Part shown: positions 26,526-36,200 of the stretch, one piece after another
Position numbering within the stretch: the first letter of the stretch is position 1
Layout: each line of letters begins with the position of its first letter
Source of the DNA: an uncultured Bacteroidales bacterium
GTDB taxonomy: Bacteria > Bacteroidota > Bacteroidia > Bacteroidales > UBA932
DNA length: 64,000 nucleotides
Direction of reading: 5' to 3'
Assembly (NCBI GenBank): GCA_944326265.1
Contig: CALVDE010000002.1
Span: forward strand, 62,001-126,000
Position numbers and translations under genes: made by a program
The notes under the pieces: model-generated
Seen by the model: the letters and a program-made list of their open reading frames with translations, nothing else
Databases searched by the model: none
Told to the model about the DNA's origin: nothing

Positions 26526-27140
26526 CTACTGACATTTATCCACTCCACGACCATCCTCCAGATGACTGATTACATCGTCGCAGCCCCTGAGAATCCTGCG
26601 GTCCCAAAGATATTGCACGAACCCGAAAATGAGAACCAGCCATACCAGCACACCTACCGACTGTCTACGGCTGATCGACAGCAGCCCCTCGAGAACCTGT
26701 ACTATGTGAAATGCAAATACCAGCAAAGCGACAGCGGCAATCAAAACCACTACGCTCATCAACACATAGTTGCGCTTGAAACGCCGCAGCCTGACGGCCC
26801 TGGTAAGCACATCCTCCCGGGAATCCTCCGAAAGATCGGCACTGCGGTAAATGAGAATAACTCCCACCATTACCAGCAGGCAGTAGGCTATCGCTGCAAC
26901 AATAACCCACCAGTCCGGACCTCCAATCGGTACAAATACCAGAATCACCAACACCGCGACTGTCCCGCCTATAATTCCCGACCATTTATCCATTCTCATA
27001 AGTCCGAGATTTCTCCGAAATGCCTTTTTCTGCAATTCAGCATTGACTATCTGCTGTTCATCCAGCATTTTCCTCAAAGCGGCATACTCCGACCGCAACT
27101 GTTCCAGTTCCATTGAACTCATATTTTCCTCGTTCTGCAT
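26526..27140 (-). CDS. Membrane protein encoded with an ECF sigma factor (possible regulator of it)
   Basis: A 204-residue protein. The N-terminal 50 residues are charged and helical (MSSMELEQLRSEYAALRKMLDEQ, quoted in part). Four membrane helices follow (IIGGTVAVLVILVFVPIGG; WWVIVAAIAYCLLVMVGVIL; VLMSVVVLIAAVALLVFAF; VGVLVWLVLIFGFVQYLW). It starts 18 nt after the sigma factor gene on the same strand. The arrangement is like that of sigma/anti-sigma pairs, and the cytoplasmic N-terminus could bind the sigma factor, but I see no named anti-sigma motif. Function is inferred from position only. Confidence 0.6.
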   Translation of the reverse strand: MQNEENMSSMELEQLRSEYAALRKMLDEQQIVNAELQKKAFRRNLGLMRMDKWSGIIGGTVAVLVILVFVPIGGPDWWVIVAAIAYCLLVMVGVILIYRSADLSEDSREDVLTRAVRLRRFKRNYVLMSVVVLIAAVALLVFAFHIVQVLEGLLSISRRQSVGVLVWLVLIFGFVQYLWDRRILRGCDDVISHLEDGRGVDKCQ

Positions 27141-27158
27141 AATGTTTATTTATTAAAT

Positions 27159-27644
27159 TCAGATTTTCATCTTCTTGAGCAGTTCCTTAATCCGATGAAG
27201 CTGAAAAGAGACATTCTTGACCGAAATGCCCATAACCGCCCCGATTTCCTCGTAGGACAAGCCCTCCAGCCACAGCAGAATCAGAGCCCTGTCCACCAGC
27301 CCGAGCCGGTGAATCCTGTCGTACAGCCTCCTGACCTGCAGCGTCCGCTCGCTTATGTCCTCAAACAGATCAACATCCACATTAAGAGGCACATGACGCC
27401 CGGCACGCCGCATTCGCCTCTGCAGATTCAGACAGCAGTTCATGCTCACACGGTATATCCATGTACGTACATCCGCCTCACCCCGGAACGAGCCGAAACC
27501 CGTCCACAGCCTCAGTATTACCTCCTGAAACAGATCTTCCAGTTCCGTCCTGTTGTCCGCAAACATATAGCACACAGCGTACACCGTACTTTTGTACTGC
27601 TGTACCAGCTTCGTAAACTCCCGTTCTTTGTTGTCGTTGTTCAT
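27159..27644 (-). CDS. ECF-type RNA polymerase sigma factor
   Basis: A 161-residue sigma-70 family protein. Region 2 contains LVQQYKSTVYAVCYMFADNRTELEDLFQEVILRLW and RTWIYRVSMNCCLN, quoted in parts. Region 4 contains LVDRALILLWLEGLSYEEIGAVMGIS and VSFQLHRIKELLKK. There is no region 1 or 3, which defines the ECF group. It directs RNA polymerase to a small set of promoters, here unknown. The membrane-protein gene 18 nt downstream is its likely partner. Confidence 0.93.
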   Translation of the reverse strand: MNNDNKEREFTKLVQQYKSTVYAVCYMFADNRTELEDLFQEVILRLWTGFGSFRGEADVRTWIYRVSMNCCLNLQRRMRRAGRHVPLNVDVDLFEDISERTLQVRRLYDRIHRLGLVDRALILLWLEGLSYEEIGAVMGISVKNVSFQLHRIKELLKKMKI

Positions 27645-27710
27645 TTGACTGCTTTTTACAACCCGTTAGACACAGCCGGTCCGAAAAAACTATAAAATAG
27701 AGCGGATTTT

Positions 27711-28088
27711 CTACCCGAGACTCTTCCCGGTGATGGCCGCGAAATGGTCCAGGGCCCAGGTGATGAGCTGATTGATGATAGGCATCAGGCTTTCACCCAT
27801 TTCTGTCAGAGAGTATTCCACCCTGGGCGGCACTTCGGGATAGAGACAGCGGAGGATGAGACCGTCGGCTTCGAGGCCTTTCAGGGTCTCGGTCAGGACT
27901 TTCGGGGAAATGTCGGGGATCGCGCGGCTGATCGTGCTGAAGCGGGTGGGACCGTTCTCGGAGAGGACGCAGAGGATAAGGATGGCCCATTTGCCGGAGA
28001 AGCGGGACAGGATGTTCCGGACGGGGCAGGTCCCGATGCAAGTAAATTTTTTCAGATTTTCCTGCAGTGGCAAGCTGTTCATATTCAA
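27711..28088 (-). CDS. HxlR family transcriptional regulator
   Basis: A 125-residue winged-helix protein: CIGTCPVRNILSRFSGKWAI at the start (the conserved HxlR CPV and GKW motif), TRFSTISRAIPDISPKVLTETLKGLEADGLI in the DNA-binding part, and PPRVEYSLTEMGESLMPII in the wing. HxlR regulators sense redox state or aldehydes through the conserved Cys in several species. It diverges from a cupin gene, and possible operators lie between them, so the cupin gene is its likely target. Confidence 0.93.
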   Translation of the reverse strand: MNMNSLPLQENLKKFTCIGTCPVRNILSRFSGKWAILILCVLSENGPTRFSTISRAIPDISPKVLTETLKGLEADGLILRCLYPEVPPRVEYSLTEMGESLMPIINQLITWALDHFAAITGKSLG

Positions 28089-28154
28089 TTATAATTTCTT
28101 AGAGGTAAGTGCCTTTCGTTTCGGTAACCTCTTGTTTATTACGTTTTACCTGAC

Positions 28155-28209
28155 TACTTTTGCACTATTAAAAAGATAGTTCATTTCAAATACAAAGTTA
28201 ATTCATTTC
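28155..28209. promoter_or_regulatory. Divergent promoters and direct repeats between hxlR and the cupin gene
   Basis: Plus strand -7 box TACTTTTG at 28155-28162 suits the cupin gene (ATG 28226). Minus strand TAACTTTG at 28193-28200 suits the HxlR gene (ATG 28088). TTCATTTC occurs at 28180-28187 and 28202-28209, 22 bp apart (two helical turns), bracketing the minus box, and is a candidate HxlR operator. Confidence 0.5.
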
Positions 28210-28225
28210 TAACAAAATTAAAATT

Positions 28226-28636
28226 ATGAGCGAAATCAAAGTAATGAACAGCGGCGCAAAATACGCCCATACATCTGTCGGTATCCTCAAAAACTTCGAG
28301 GGCAAGCAGTTCGTCAAGGAAGCCACAGGGGCCACCTCCTGCGAAATCTCTTTCGGCTCGCTGCCGTCCGGAGCAGCCGTTCCCTTCTTCCACAGCCACA
28401 GGGCCAATGAGGAAAACTACATCATCCTCTCCGGTGCAGGCCGCTTCCAGGTGGACGACGAGGTCTTCGACATCGCCGAAGGTTCGGTCATCCGCGTAAC
28501 TCCCGGCTGCGACCGCAACCTCAAATGCACCTCGACCGAGCCTATGACCTACATCTGCATCCAGGCAAGGGAGGGCAGCCTCGGGGACTATACCATGACC
28601 GACGCCGACATGACCGAACGCAGGAGCCTGTTGTAA
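28226..28636 (+). CDS. Cupin-domain protein
   Basis: A 136-residue single cupin. Motif 1 is PFFHSHRANEENYIILSGAGRF (quoted in parts: PFFHSHRANEE then YIILSG) with His and Glu metal ligands. Motif 2 is AEGSVIRVTPGCDRNLKC, where the usual His is not obvious. It probably binds a metal and a small organic ligand; the reaction is unknown. It is divergent from an HxlR regulator, as in redox- or aldehyde-responsive pairs in other bacteria. Confidence 0.85.
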   Translation: MSEIKVMNSGAKYAHTSVGILKNFEGKQFVKEATGATSCEISFGSLPSGAAVPFFHSHRANEENYIILSGAGRFQVDDEVFDIAEGSVIRVTPGCDRNLKCTSTEPMTYICIQAREGSLGDYTMTDADMTERRSLL

Positions 28637-28708
28637 AAGCCAGCTACAGTCAAACTTCCGGAGGTGGAGGGACAATGGGGCCGGGACGAGCGGAAGCAGT
28701 GATACAGA

Positions 28709-30271
28709 CTACGAGGGCCGGCCAGCGCAGTTGCACAGCAGCAGCTCGTAGATCTCCCGGGCCTCCTCTATCCGCAGGCTCCGGAGCGTGAAGGAGGTAC
28801 CGTTGGTGGAAAGGGTAAGGCTTACCCGGCGGGAGTACGGGGTGAAGGGAGTGCTCCGAAGGCGGACTACCTCGACATTGCTGTATTTGACGTAGTTCCG
28901 GATGTCTGCGAACCTGCCGTTGCGGATCTCGATGTAGTCCTCCTTCAGCGTGATACGACCCCGGCGGACGGCCATGAGTCCTTTGGCCAGAGATATCAGC
29001 AGCCAGGCCGCCGGCACAGCGAGCCACACATACAGGCCGAAGCAGGCCAGTGTGACCGCGGCGGCCAGCGATATCAGAATATCCAGACGCATGACGTGCC
29101 ACATCAGGCCGTACCCCGAGCGGGCCGAAACGATCTCCGGAGAAGAGCCGTAGCTGCTTCCGAGCCACCAGCTGAGGAAATCCGCAGCCGATTCCGAGCC
29201 GTAGACCCTCACATCCGCACCCTTTTTCTCATCGGTGGCATTCAGTGCCTGCCGCAGCATGACGGTACTGCCGTGCAGCCATTGCTCCAGGAAATTGCGC
29301 TTGACATAAACCGTACAGACCTTATCGTAGGAGAAACGGCTGCTGTTGCGGGCAATGAGTCCACTCTCAAAGTTCAGCTGGCCGCGGGCGATACGCACTT
29401 CCATGTTGGCATAACGCAGAAAGACCTTGCCTATCCACAGCAGCATCACGAAGAAGTACAGAGCCACAGCGACGACCACATAACCCGAAGGCTGGAGCGA
29501 CAGAGTCCCGGCATGTGTGTCCACATAGTCTATGATATGGTCCACAGCATGATCATCGACAGTCGTAACGGAATTGTACACAGCGGCCAGGGCTGCAAAG
29601 AGCACGGCCATGCCCTGAAGGTGGTTCTGGCAGAACGCCCCCTTAATCAAATTGGAATTGCTGAAACTGAGCGAACTCCCGGAGGTCCGCCCCTCTGCCG
29701 CTCCGGAAAAGCGGGAGGTGCCGGAAGCTCCGGACAATTCAGAAGAAACAGGCAATTCAGAAGAAGCAGAAACAGCAGCAGAAGGAGCTTCAGGAACAGC
29801 CTCCTCCATCTCCACCCTCTCCATCAGCGCCTTCCAGTCCCGGTCATCCAGGATAAGCTCTATCTCCGCCGACTTGGACGCAAGCGTATCGAAGAGTACG
29901 CCCCGCATTTCCAGGACACGGTAGATGAACCCCTGCCTGGTCCGCATCGACTGGACCTTGCTCAGCGGTATGCTGGTAGTCTCCTTGCTCAGCAGCCCGT
30001 GCATGAAAATCAGCTTGCCGCCCTCAATATAGTATTTCTTGAAATACCAGCTGATGAAAGCCGTCAGAGCCGCCAGGGCCAGATACCCGGCACTCAGCAG
30101 CGATACCACCCGCATCTTCTCCATGAAGGTATGCTGGTCATCGGCATCGATAAATTTCAGGACGATAAGGAGCACGAAAAGGCTCGCATACTCCCGCAGC
30201 CCCTTGGCCATCAACACCCAGTAAGCACTCCCGCTCATCCGCCTCGGCTCGGAAAAATCACCTGTTCTCAT
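28709..30271 (-). CDS. PH-domain membrane protein, YdbT-like
   Basis: A 520-residue protein with the YdbT layout: paired membrane helices followed by bacterial PH domains, repeated. The first is at about 25-150 (LFVLLIVLKFIDADD; FMHGLLSKETTSIPLSKVQSMRTRQGFIYR). The second follows LSLQPSGYVVVAVALYFFVMLLW at about 265-380. The third is at about 410-510 (TLKEDYIEIRNGRFADIRNYV). Between the first and second lies a Ser/Glu/Ala-rich linker of about 50 residues (around 150-210). In Bacillus the YdbS-YdbT pair lowers sensitivity to some antimicrobial peptides. The first 14 nt overlap the end of the upstream partner gene. Confidence 0.85.
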   Translation of the reverse strand: MRTGDFSEPRRMSGSAYWVLMAKGLREYASLFVLLIVLKFIDADDQHTFMEKMRVVSLLSAGYLALAALTAFISWYFKKYYIEGGKLIFMHGLLSKETTSIPLSKVQSMRTRQGFIYRVLEMRGVLFDTLASKSAEIELILDDRDWKALMERVEMEEAVPEAPSAAVSASSELPVSSELSGASGTSRFSGAAEGRTSGSSLSFSNSNLIKGAFCQNHLQGMAVLFAALAAVYNSVTTVDDHAVDHIIDYVDTHAGTLSLQPSGYVVVAVALYFFVMLLWIGKVFLRYANMEVRIARGQLNFESGLIARNSSRFSYDKVCTVYVKRNFLEQWLHGSTVMLRQALNATDEKKGADVRVYGSESAADFLSWWLGSSYGSSPEIVSARSGYGLMWHVMRLDILISLAAAVTLACFGLYVWLAVPAAWLLISLAKGLMAVRRGRITLKEDYIEIRNGRFADIRNYVKYSNVEVVRLRSTPFTPYSRRVSLTLSTNGTSFTLRSLRIEEAREIYELLLCNCAGRPS

Positions 30272-30773
30272 TCCGCGTCCTTTCTATCAACAGTGACTTT
30301 ATCTCCTCCGCCTTCTCCCGCGTCAGTCCCGGGATGACGGTCTCCGCCAGCATCTGCGCCCCGCTCACGACATCCACAGCATAGAGTCCGAACATCCGCG
30401 AAACGGGATTCTGCCGGACACTCACCTGCTGCACCTTGCAGAAAGGAATCGTAACTGTCTTCGGAAAGACTATCCCGGAGCGGTAGGTGATATCGTGCTC
30501 CCTGACCGCATAGCCCTTGTAGGCGTATGCCTTGGGCAGAATCGCCAGATTGACAAGCCCCGCCGCAAGCAGCACCGCCTCCGCGCATATCACGATCAGG
30601 TTCCGCCCGTCCAGCTCATCGGCAAGGAGAATAAAAAGCGGCAGCAGCATCAGCCCGAGCCAGGACAATGCCGTAGCGGCCGTATGCGCTTTAAGGTACT
30701 TTCTTTCGAGGGGAACAAATGCAAGGTTCTCCACCCTGTCAATATTGTCCAATGATATCTGTCTGTTGGTCAT
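30258..30773 (-). CDS. PH-domain membrane protein, YdbS-like
   Basis: A 171-residue protein. Two membrane helices (ATALSWLGLMLLPLFILLADE; LIVICAEAVLLAAGLVNLAIL) are followed by one bacterial PH domain, with YKGYAVREHDITYRSGIVFPKTVTIPFCKVQQVSVRQNPVSR recognisable in parts and ending in LTREKAEEIKSLL. It is the usual smaller partner of the YdbT-like protein, whose gene overlaps its 3' end by 14 nt. Both act at the inner membrane; the precise role is unknown. Confidence 0.87.
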   Translation of the reverse strand: MTNRQISLDNIDRVENLAFVPLERKYLKAHTAATALSWLGLMLLPLFILLADELDGRNLIVICAEAVLLAAGLVNLAILPKAYAYKGYAVREHDITYRSGIVFPKTVTIPFCKVQQVSVRQNPVSRMFGLYAVDVVSGAQMLAETVIPGLTREKAEEIKSLLIERTRNENR

Positions 30774-30809
30774 AATAAAGGGAATGTCATGTCAATGTAA
30801 TAAATGGTT

Positions 30810-32066
30810 TTATCCGGGACGGCGGAGGGTAATGACAACGACCTCCGGCCAGGCTCCGATGCGGAAGGGGAAGGAACCGCCGATGCCTGCGGACACATTG
30901 AGGACACGGGCACCCTCCCGGTAGACCCCGTACCACTCGCGGTACATCCAGCGTGAAGGGGAGAAACGCCCGATGCGGAACTGCATGGCGTGGGTATGGC
31001 CGGAGAGGGTCAGCTGAATATCCGAGCGCGGCAGGACCTCCAGTCGCCAATGGCTCGGGTCGTGGCTCAGGAGAATCTTGAAGGGCGAGGAAGAATGCAC
31101 GGCAGCAGAATCAGCAGCAACAGAAGAATCTGTTGAGAAAAACACCGGCGGCACCCCGTAAAGGGCCCTCTGCAGGTCTCCCCTGCTGCCGAAAGGCGGC
31201 TTGCCGCAGTGCTCCACCCCTATCACATATATGCTGTCCTCCATCCCCGGGCCGTTCACCGCAGTCCGGGTAATCACCGCCGAGGAATCCAGCAGCACCC
31301 TCCAGCCCATCGCCCGCTCCCGGCGGACCACCTCGGCGAAGGCTCGGGCCGCCCCGTCTGCCGTGGAATAGTCATGGTACTCGCAGTAATCGTGATTGCC
31401 CACCACGGAGAACACCCCGTCACGGGCACGTATTGACGACAAGACAGCCGTCATCCGTGAATCAAGTTCGGAAGGCGAGGAATTCACCAGGTCTCCTGTA
31501 AAAGCCACCAGATCAGCATCCAGGTCATTGACCGCAGCAACCAGTTTCTCCACCATCCCCGGCGCAGCGTATGAACGGGCATGAAGGTCCGCCAGGTGCA
31601 CTATCCGGTATCCGTCAAAGGAAGCCGGAAGGTCCTCGAAGGTCAGGGTCTCCTCCCTCACCTCCAGCCGCTTCGGCCCATAGGTCAGACCGTAGACCGC
31701 CGACACCAGGAAACAGCCCGCAAGTACGGTGCCCACCGCATCGAAACCGCCGGTAAGAGCCCCGCGCAGCACTTCCGACCCGCCTGAATCCCAGGCGATG
31801 TAGCCCGCCGCCCTTCCAAGTATCGAGACGATGCAGAAGAGCAGCTTAGGCACGGTCAGACACAGTATAGCGGACACCATTCCCTTGAACACAAAGGGCT
31901 GCGGTCCGCCGGCAAAATACAGCACCAGCAGGAAAACGAAAAAGGCCAGCGGAGTCCAGAACAACAGGTTCCACCAGCCTAAATCAATCCCGCGCAGACA
32001 TACCAGCCGGATATAAAGGTCCGGCAGCAGAATGAGCAGCGAGACTATGAAATAGAAAATTGGCAT
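30810..32066 (-). CDS. Membrane-anchored metallophosphoesterase (YkuE/YaeI-like)
   Basis: A 418-residue protein. Four membrane helices occupy roughly residues 1-130. The calcineurin-like domain carries HLADLHAR, AFTGDLVNS, VVGNHDYCEYH, LLSHDPSHW and LSGHTHAMQ, a full set of di-metal ligands. A short Ser/Ala-rich insert (near residue 320) interrupts the domain. Relatives hydrolyse phosphoesters, some of them on lipid substrates; the substrate here is unknown. It starts 1 nt before the lspA stop region ends (gap of 1 nt), so it belongs to the ileS-dksA-lspA transcription unit. Confidence 0.92.
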   Translation of the reverse strand: MPIFYFIVSLLILLPDLYIRLVCLRGIDLGWWNLLFWTPLAFFVFLLVLYFAGGPQPFVFKGMVSAILCLTVPKLLFCIVSILGRAAGYIAWDSGGSEVLRGALTGGFDAVGTVLAGCFLVSAVYGLTYGPKRLEVREETLTFEDLPASFDGYRIVHLADLHARSYAAPGMVEKLVAAVNDLDADLVAFTGDLVNSSPSELDSRMTAVLSSIRARDGVFSVVGNHDYCEYHDYSTADGAARAFAEVVRRERAMGWRVLLDSSAVITRTAVNGPGMEDSIYVIGVEHCGKPPFGSRGDLQRALYGVPPVFFSTDSSVAADSAAVHSSSPFKILLSHDPSHWRLEVLPRSDIQLTLSGHTHAMQFRIGRFSPSRWMYREWYGVYREGARVLNVSAGIGGSFPFRIGAWPEVVVITLRRPG

Positions 32067-32067
32067 C

Positions 32068-32709
32068 CTATTTCCCCGTCAGCTCATGCGTCTGAAAATA
32101 TTTCCACTTGAATATCAGCAGATACAATGCGCCCACCGTAATGCACGAATCTGCGACATTGAATATCGGACGGAAAAACACCAGCGAGTCTCCGCCCTTG
32201 CCGGGCACCCAGTCCGGCCATGTCGTGTCAATAATAGGGAAATAAAGCATGTCAACCACCTTCCCTAGTCCGAAAGGCGCATATCCTTCACCAAAAGGAA
32301 CCAAACCGGCTACGGATGCGGATGTCGAAGGCTCGAAGATAAGTCCGTAGAACATACAGTCTATCACATTGCCTACCGCCCCCACCATAATTGCCGTCAA
32401 TCCCAGAAGGACACCTGTCGGAGCATCCTTCTTGAGGAGAAGATGCCTTATGTAAAACAGCAGCAGCACAGACAGGACTATTCGCAGGGTCGTCAGTATG
32501 TATTTGCCGATATGCCCACCGAAAGACATACCGAAAGCCATCCCCTCGTTTTCGATAAAGAGTATCTGAAACCAGTTACCCAGCACCGGTATGGACTCTC
32601 CGATATGCATGTTGGTCTTGACCAGAATCTTCACCACCTGGTCAACTGCCAGCAGCAGCACTGCGGATATGACTATCAGCGCGGCCTTTCCACGCCGTGA
32701 TATTCTCAT
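32068..32709 (-). CDS. lspA: Lipoprotein signal peptidase (signal peptidase II)
   Basis: A 213-residue inner-membrane aspartic protease. Catalytic Asp motifs are GNVIDCMF and FNVADSCITVG. Four membrane helices are visible, with the early VDQVVKILVK and FIENEGMAFGM motifs. The loop before the second Asp is long, as usual in Bacteroidota. It removes signal peptides from diacylglyceryl-modified prolipoproteins, of which this window contains at least one clear case. I chose the ATG at 32709 (MRISRRGKAA), 1 nt after the dksA-like stop; the longer frame overlaps that gene. Confidence 0.96.
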   Translation of the reverse strand: MRISRRGKAALIVISAVLLLAVDQVVKILVKTNMHIGESIPVLGNWFQILFIENEGMAFGMSFGGHIGKYILTTLRIVLSVLLLFYIRHLLLKKDAPTGVLLGLTAIMVGAVGNVIDCMFYGLIFEPSTSASVAGLVPFGEGYAPFGLGKVVDMLYFPIIDTTWPDWVPGKGGDSLVFFRPIFNVADSCITVGALYLLIFKWKYFQTHELTGK

Positions 32710-32710
32710 C

Positions 32711-33121
32711 TTACTTGTTGGAATTAAGTTTGGCCTCGACACTCAAGGTTGCATGAGGTACCAGCCTGAGTCTCTCCTTGGGAATCAGCTTCCCGGTCTG
32801 ACGGCATATACCGTAAGTCTTGTTCTCTATCCTCACCAGAGCGGCCTCCAGAGAGTTGATGAACTTGAGCTGCCTCTGGGCCAGCTGTCCGGCCTCCTCT
32901 TTTGACAGGGCCGAGGCACCTTCCTCGAGGACCTTGAATGTAGGAGAAGTATCCTCCGTATCGTTGCTGGTGCTATGCGTGATGGCAGACCTCAGCTGCT
33001 CATAGTCATCCCTTGCCTTTTCAAGCTTTTTCAGAATGATCTCTTTGAACTCCTGCAGTTCTTCGTCGCTGTAACGTACCTTCTCGAGTACTTCATTCTT
33101 GTTTTCCATATTGTCGTCCAT
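32711..33121 (-). CDS. dksA: DksA/TraR-family protein with degenerate zinc finger
   Basis: A 136-residue protein. A charged helical hairpin (about 15-90) precedes the DksA zinc-finger region. That region reads YGICRQTGKLIPKERLRLVPHATLS: only one of the usual four cysteines is kept, a pattern I associate with Bacteroidota members. DksA-type proteins enter the secondary channel of RNA polymerase and tune promoter responses to starvation. I chose MDDNMENK at 33121; the frame extends further upstream but without a better start. It lies between ileS and lspA on the same strand. Confidence 0.85.
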   Translation of the reverse strand: MDDNMENKNEVLEKVRYSDEELQEFKEIILKKLEKARDDYEQLRSAITHSTSNDTEDTSPTFKVLEEGASALSKEEAGQLAQRQLKFINSLEAALVRIENKTYGICRQTGKLIPKERLRLVPHATLSVEAKLNSNK

Positions 33122-33188
33122 AGCTGAAAAGTTTTTAAAATTATTCCGTAAAATTATACATTTTTTATAAAAAATCAATACCCCTGCG

Positions 33189-33210
33189 GCACTCATCGCT
33201 CCGCGAGTGC
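33189..33210 (-). terminator. Weak hairpin between ileS and dksA
   Basis: GCACTC and GAGTGC pair over a 10-nt loop. On the minus strand a T-rich run follows only after about 12 nt, so termination may be partial. It may set the ratio of ileS to dksA-lspA message. Confidence 0.35.
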
Positions 33211-33222
33211 GCCATTACTGAT

Positions 33223-36200
33223 TCACACCCTCTCGAGCTTGAGGGTTATCTTATTGTCTTCCAGCCATTCTACCTCCACCCCGCCGGAGACGGCATCCTC
33301 CAGGATGATCTCGCGGGCGAGGGTCTGGGAAGCGATATAGTCCTTGAATCCGGCCAAGGCCTCCTCCACCTCGGGCAGCCTCTGGATACGGGCCACGATT
33401 CTGTCCGTAACCTCGAATCCGCTGTCCTTGCGAAGGTTCTGTATCCTGTTGATCAGCTCGCGGGCCACTCCCTCATTGCGGAGCTCCGGAGTGACTGTGA
33501 TGTCGAGGGCGATGGTCAGCTTGCCCTCCGTAGCCACGAGCCTTCCGGGCATGTCCTCGGAGGACACCTCATAGTCAGCGGGCTGCAGCTCCACGTCCCC
33601 GGAGGGCAGAGGGAGGGTATAGACCTCCTCCTGCATGCCGGCGAGCTCCACTGCGGCGATCTCCTGCTGGGACAGAGTCCCGAACGCTGCGGCTATCTCC
33701 TTCATCTGCTTGCCGTAACGCTTGCCGAGGGTCTTGAAATTGGGTTTTATCTTCTTGGTGATGAGGCCGGTCGTATCCTTGATGTAGACCACCTCCTTGA
33801 CATTGACCTCGCTGAGCACCAGGTTGCGCACCTTCTCGAACTGCTCCTCGATCTTGGGGTCGAGGACGGGGATGATCATCTGGGCCAGGGGTTGACGCAC
33901 CTTGATATTGACCTTGCGGCGCAGGGCGAGCACCATCGAGGATGACTTCTGGGCCAAGGCCATGCGCTCCTCCAGGTCGGTATCCACGCAGGCAGGATCG
34001 CTCTCAGGCATGGGCATCATGTGTACGGATATCACGTCGTGAGCCCCGGTCGCGCTGTTCAGGTCGCAGAAGAGGCGGTCCATGTAGAAAGGCGCGATGG
34101 GAGCCGCGAGCACGGCCACTGTCTCGAGGGCCGAGTACAGGGTCTGGTAGGCTGCCAGCTTGTCATCGTTCATCTGGCCTCCCCAGAAACGCTTGCGGTT
34201 CAGGCGCACGTACCAGTTGCTGAGGTTGTCGCAGACGAAGTCCTGAATCAGACGGCCGGTGCCGGTGATATCGTAGCCCTCGTAGCACTCCTTGACGTTC
34301 TTGATCAGGGTGTTGAGCAGGGACATCAGCCAGCGGTCGATCTCCGGACGCTCAGCCACGGGTATCTGCTTCTGCAGATGCTCCGGTTTGGTGCCGAAGC
34401 CGTCCACGTTGGCATAGAGAGCGAAGAACGAGTATGTATTATATAAGGTACCGAAGAACTTGCGGCGCACCTCGTCCACTCCAGCCTCGTCGAACTTGAG
34501 GTTGTCCCAGGGCTGGGAGTTGGTGAGCATGTACCAGCGCAGGGCATCGGGTCCGTAGGTGTCGAGGGCCTTGAAGGGATCGACGGCATTGCCAAGGCGC
34601 TTGCTCATCTTGTTGCCGTCCTTGTCGAGCACCAGTCCATTGGATATCACGGTCCTGAATGCCGTGCTGCCGCTGATCATCGTATGGATGGCGTGCAGGG
34701 TGAAGAACCATCCGCGGGTCTGGTCCACTCCTTCGGCGATAAAATCGGCGGTCTGACCGAACCTGGGAGTACCGAGAGCCTGCAGCCCCTCCTGGGCGTA
34801 TGGCATCGAGCCCGAGTCGAACCACACGTCGATCAGATCGGTCTCGCGCACCATCTTCCGTCCCTTGTCCGAGACGAGGTATATCTCATCCACATACGGC
34901 CTGTGCAGGTCGATGCGCTCATAATTGTCCTTGGAATAGTCCCCGGGCACGAATCCTGCCGAAGCCAGCGGATTCTCCTTCATGATGCCGGCGGCCACAG
35001 CCTTGTCAATCTCGGCGTAAAGCTCTGCCACCGAGCCGATGCACTTCTCCTCGGCCCCGTCCTCTGTCCTCCATACGGGCAGCGGTGTACCCCAATAGCG
35101 GCTGCGGGAGAGGTTCCAGTCCTGAAGGTTCTCCAGCCACTTGCCGAAGCGGCCTGCTCCGGTCGACGCGGGCTTCCAGGTGATGGTCCTGTTCAGCTCG
35201 ATCATCTGCTCCTGAACCGCAGTGGTGCGGATGAACCAGGAGTTAAGGGGATAATACAGCACGGGCTTGTCGGTCCTCCAGCAGTGGGGATAGGAGTGCA
35301 CATGCTTCTCTATCTTGAATGCCTTGTTCTGGCCCTTGAGCATCACACAGATGTCCACGTCGATGGTCGGAGTCTCGGGGGTAGCCTCTGGATCGTAGGC
35401 ATTCTTCACATAGCGGCCGGAATATTCCCTGTACAGCTCCACATCCACCCTCTCGCGGACAAATTCCGGGTCGAGGTCCTCTATCCGGTACATCCTGCCC
35501 GTGCGGTCCACCAAGGCCTGCATCACTCCGGCGGCATCGCGCACCATCAGGGCGGGCACTCCGCTCTGGCGGGCCACCTTGGCATCGTCGGCACCGAATG
35601 TCGGGGCAATGTGGACAATACCGGTGGTGCCCTCGTCCGTGGTCACGTAGTCGCCGGGGATCACGCGGAAGGCGCCCTCGTCGGGACGCACCCAGGGAAT
35701 CAGCTGCTCGTAGCGTATGCCCACTAAATCAGTGCCCTTATAGGAGCCTTCGAGTACCTCGAAGGGTATCTTTCCTCCGAAATGGTCATGAACCAATGCC
35801 TTTGCGACGATGTACACTCCGGGAAGACCGGTGTAGGGGTTCGAGGAGCGCACCAGGACGTACTCGATGCCGGGGCCTACGCAGAGGGCGGTGTTCGAGG
35901 GCAGGGTCCAGGGGGTGGTGGTCCAGGCGATGAAATAGAGGGGATCCCCTCCGGCTTTCTGGAAGAAAGGCTCGGAGGCCTCGTCGCGGATGACCTTAAA
36001 CTGGGCCACGGCCGTAGTGTCCTTCACGTCGCGGTAGCAGCCGGGCTGGTTGAGCTCATGGGTGCTCAGGCCGGTGCCTGCGGCGGGCGAATAGGGCTGG
36101 ATCGAATAGCCCTTGTACAGCAGACCTTTCTTATATATCTCCTTGAGGAGATACCAGAGGGTCTCGATGTAGCGGTTGTCGTAGGTGATGTAGGGATTGT

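Noticed and set aside
29096..30337. Open frame of 413 codons on the plus strand
   Set aside because: Antisense to the YdbT-like gene, which has clear membrane helices and PH domains.
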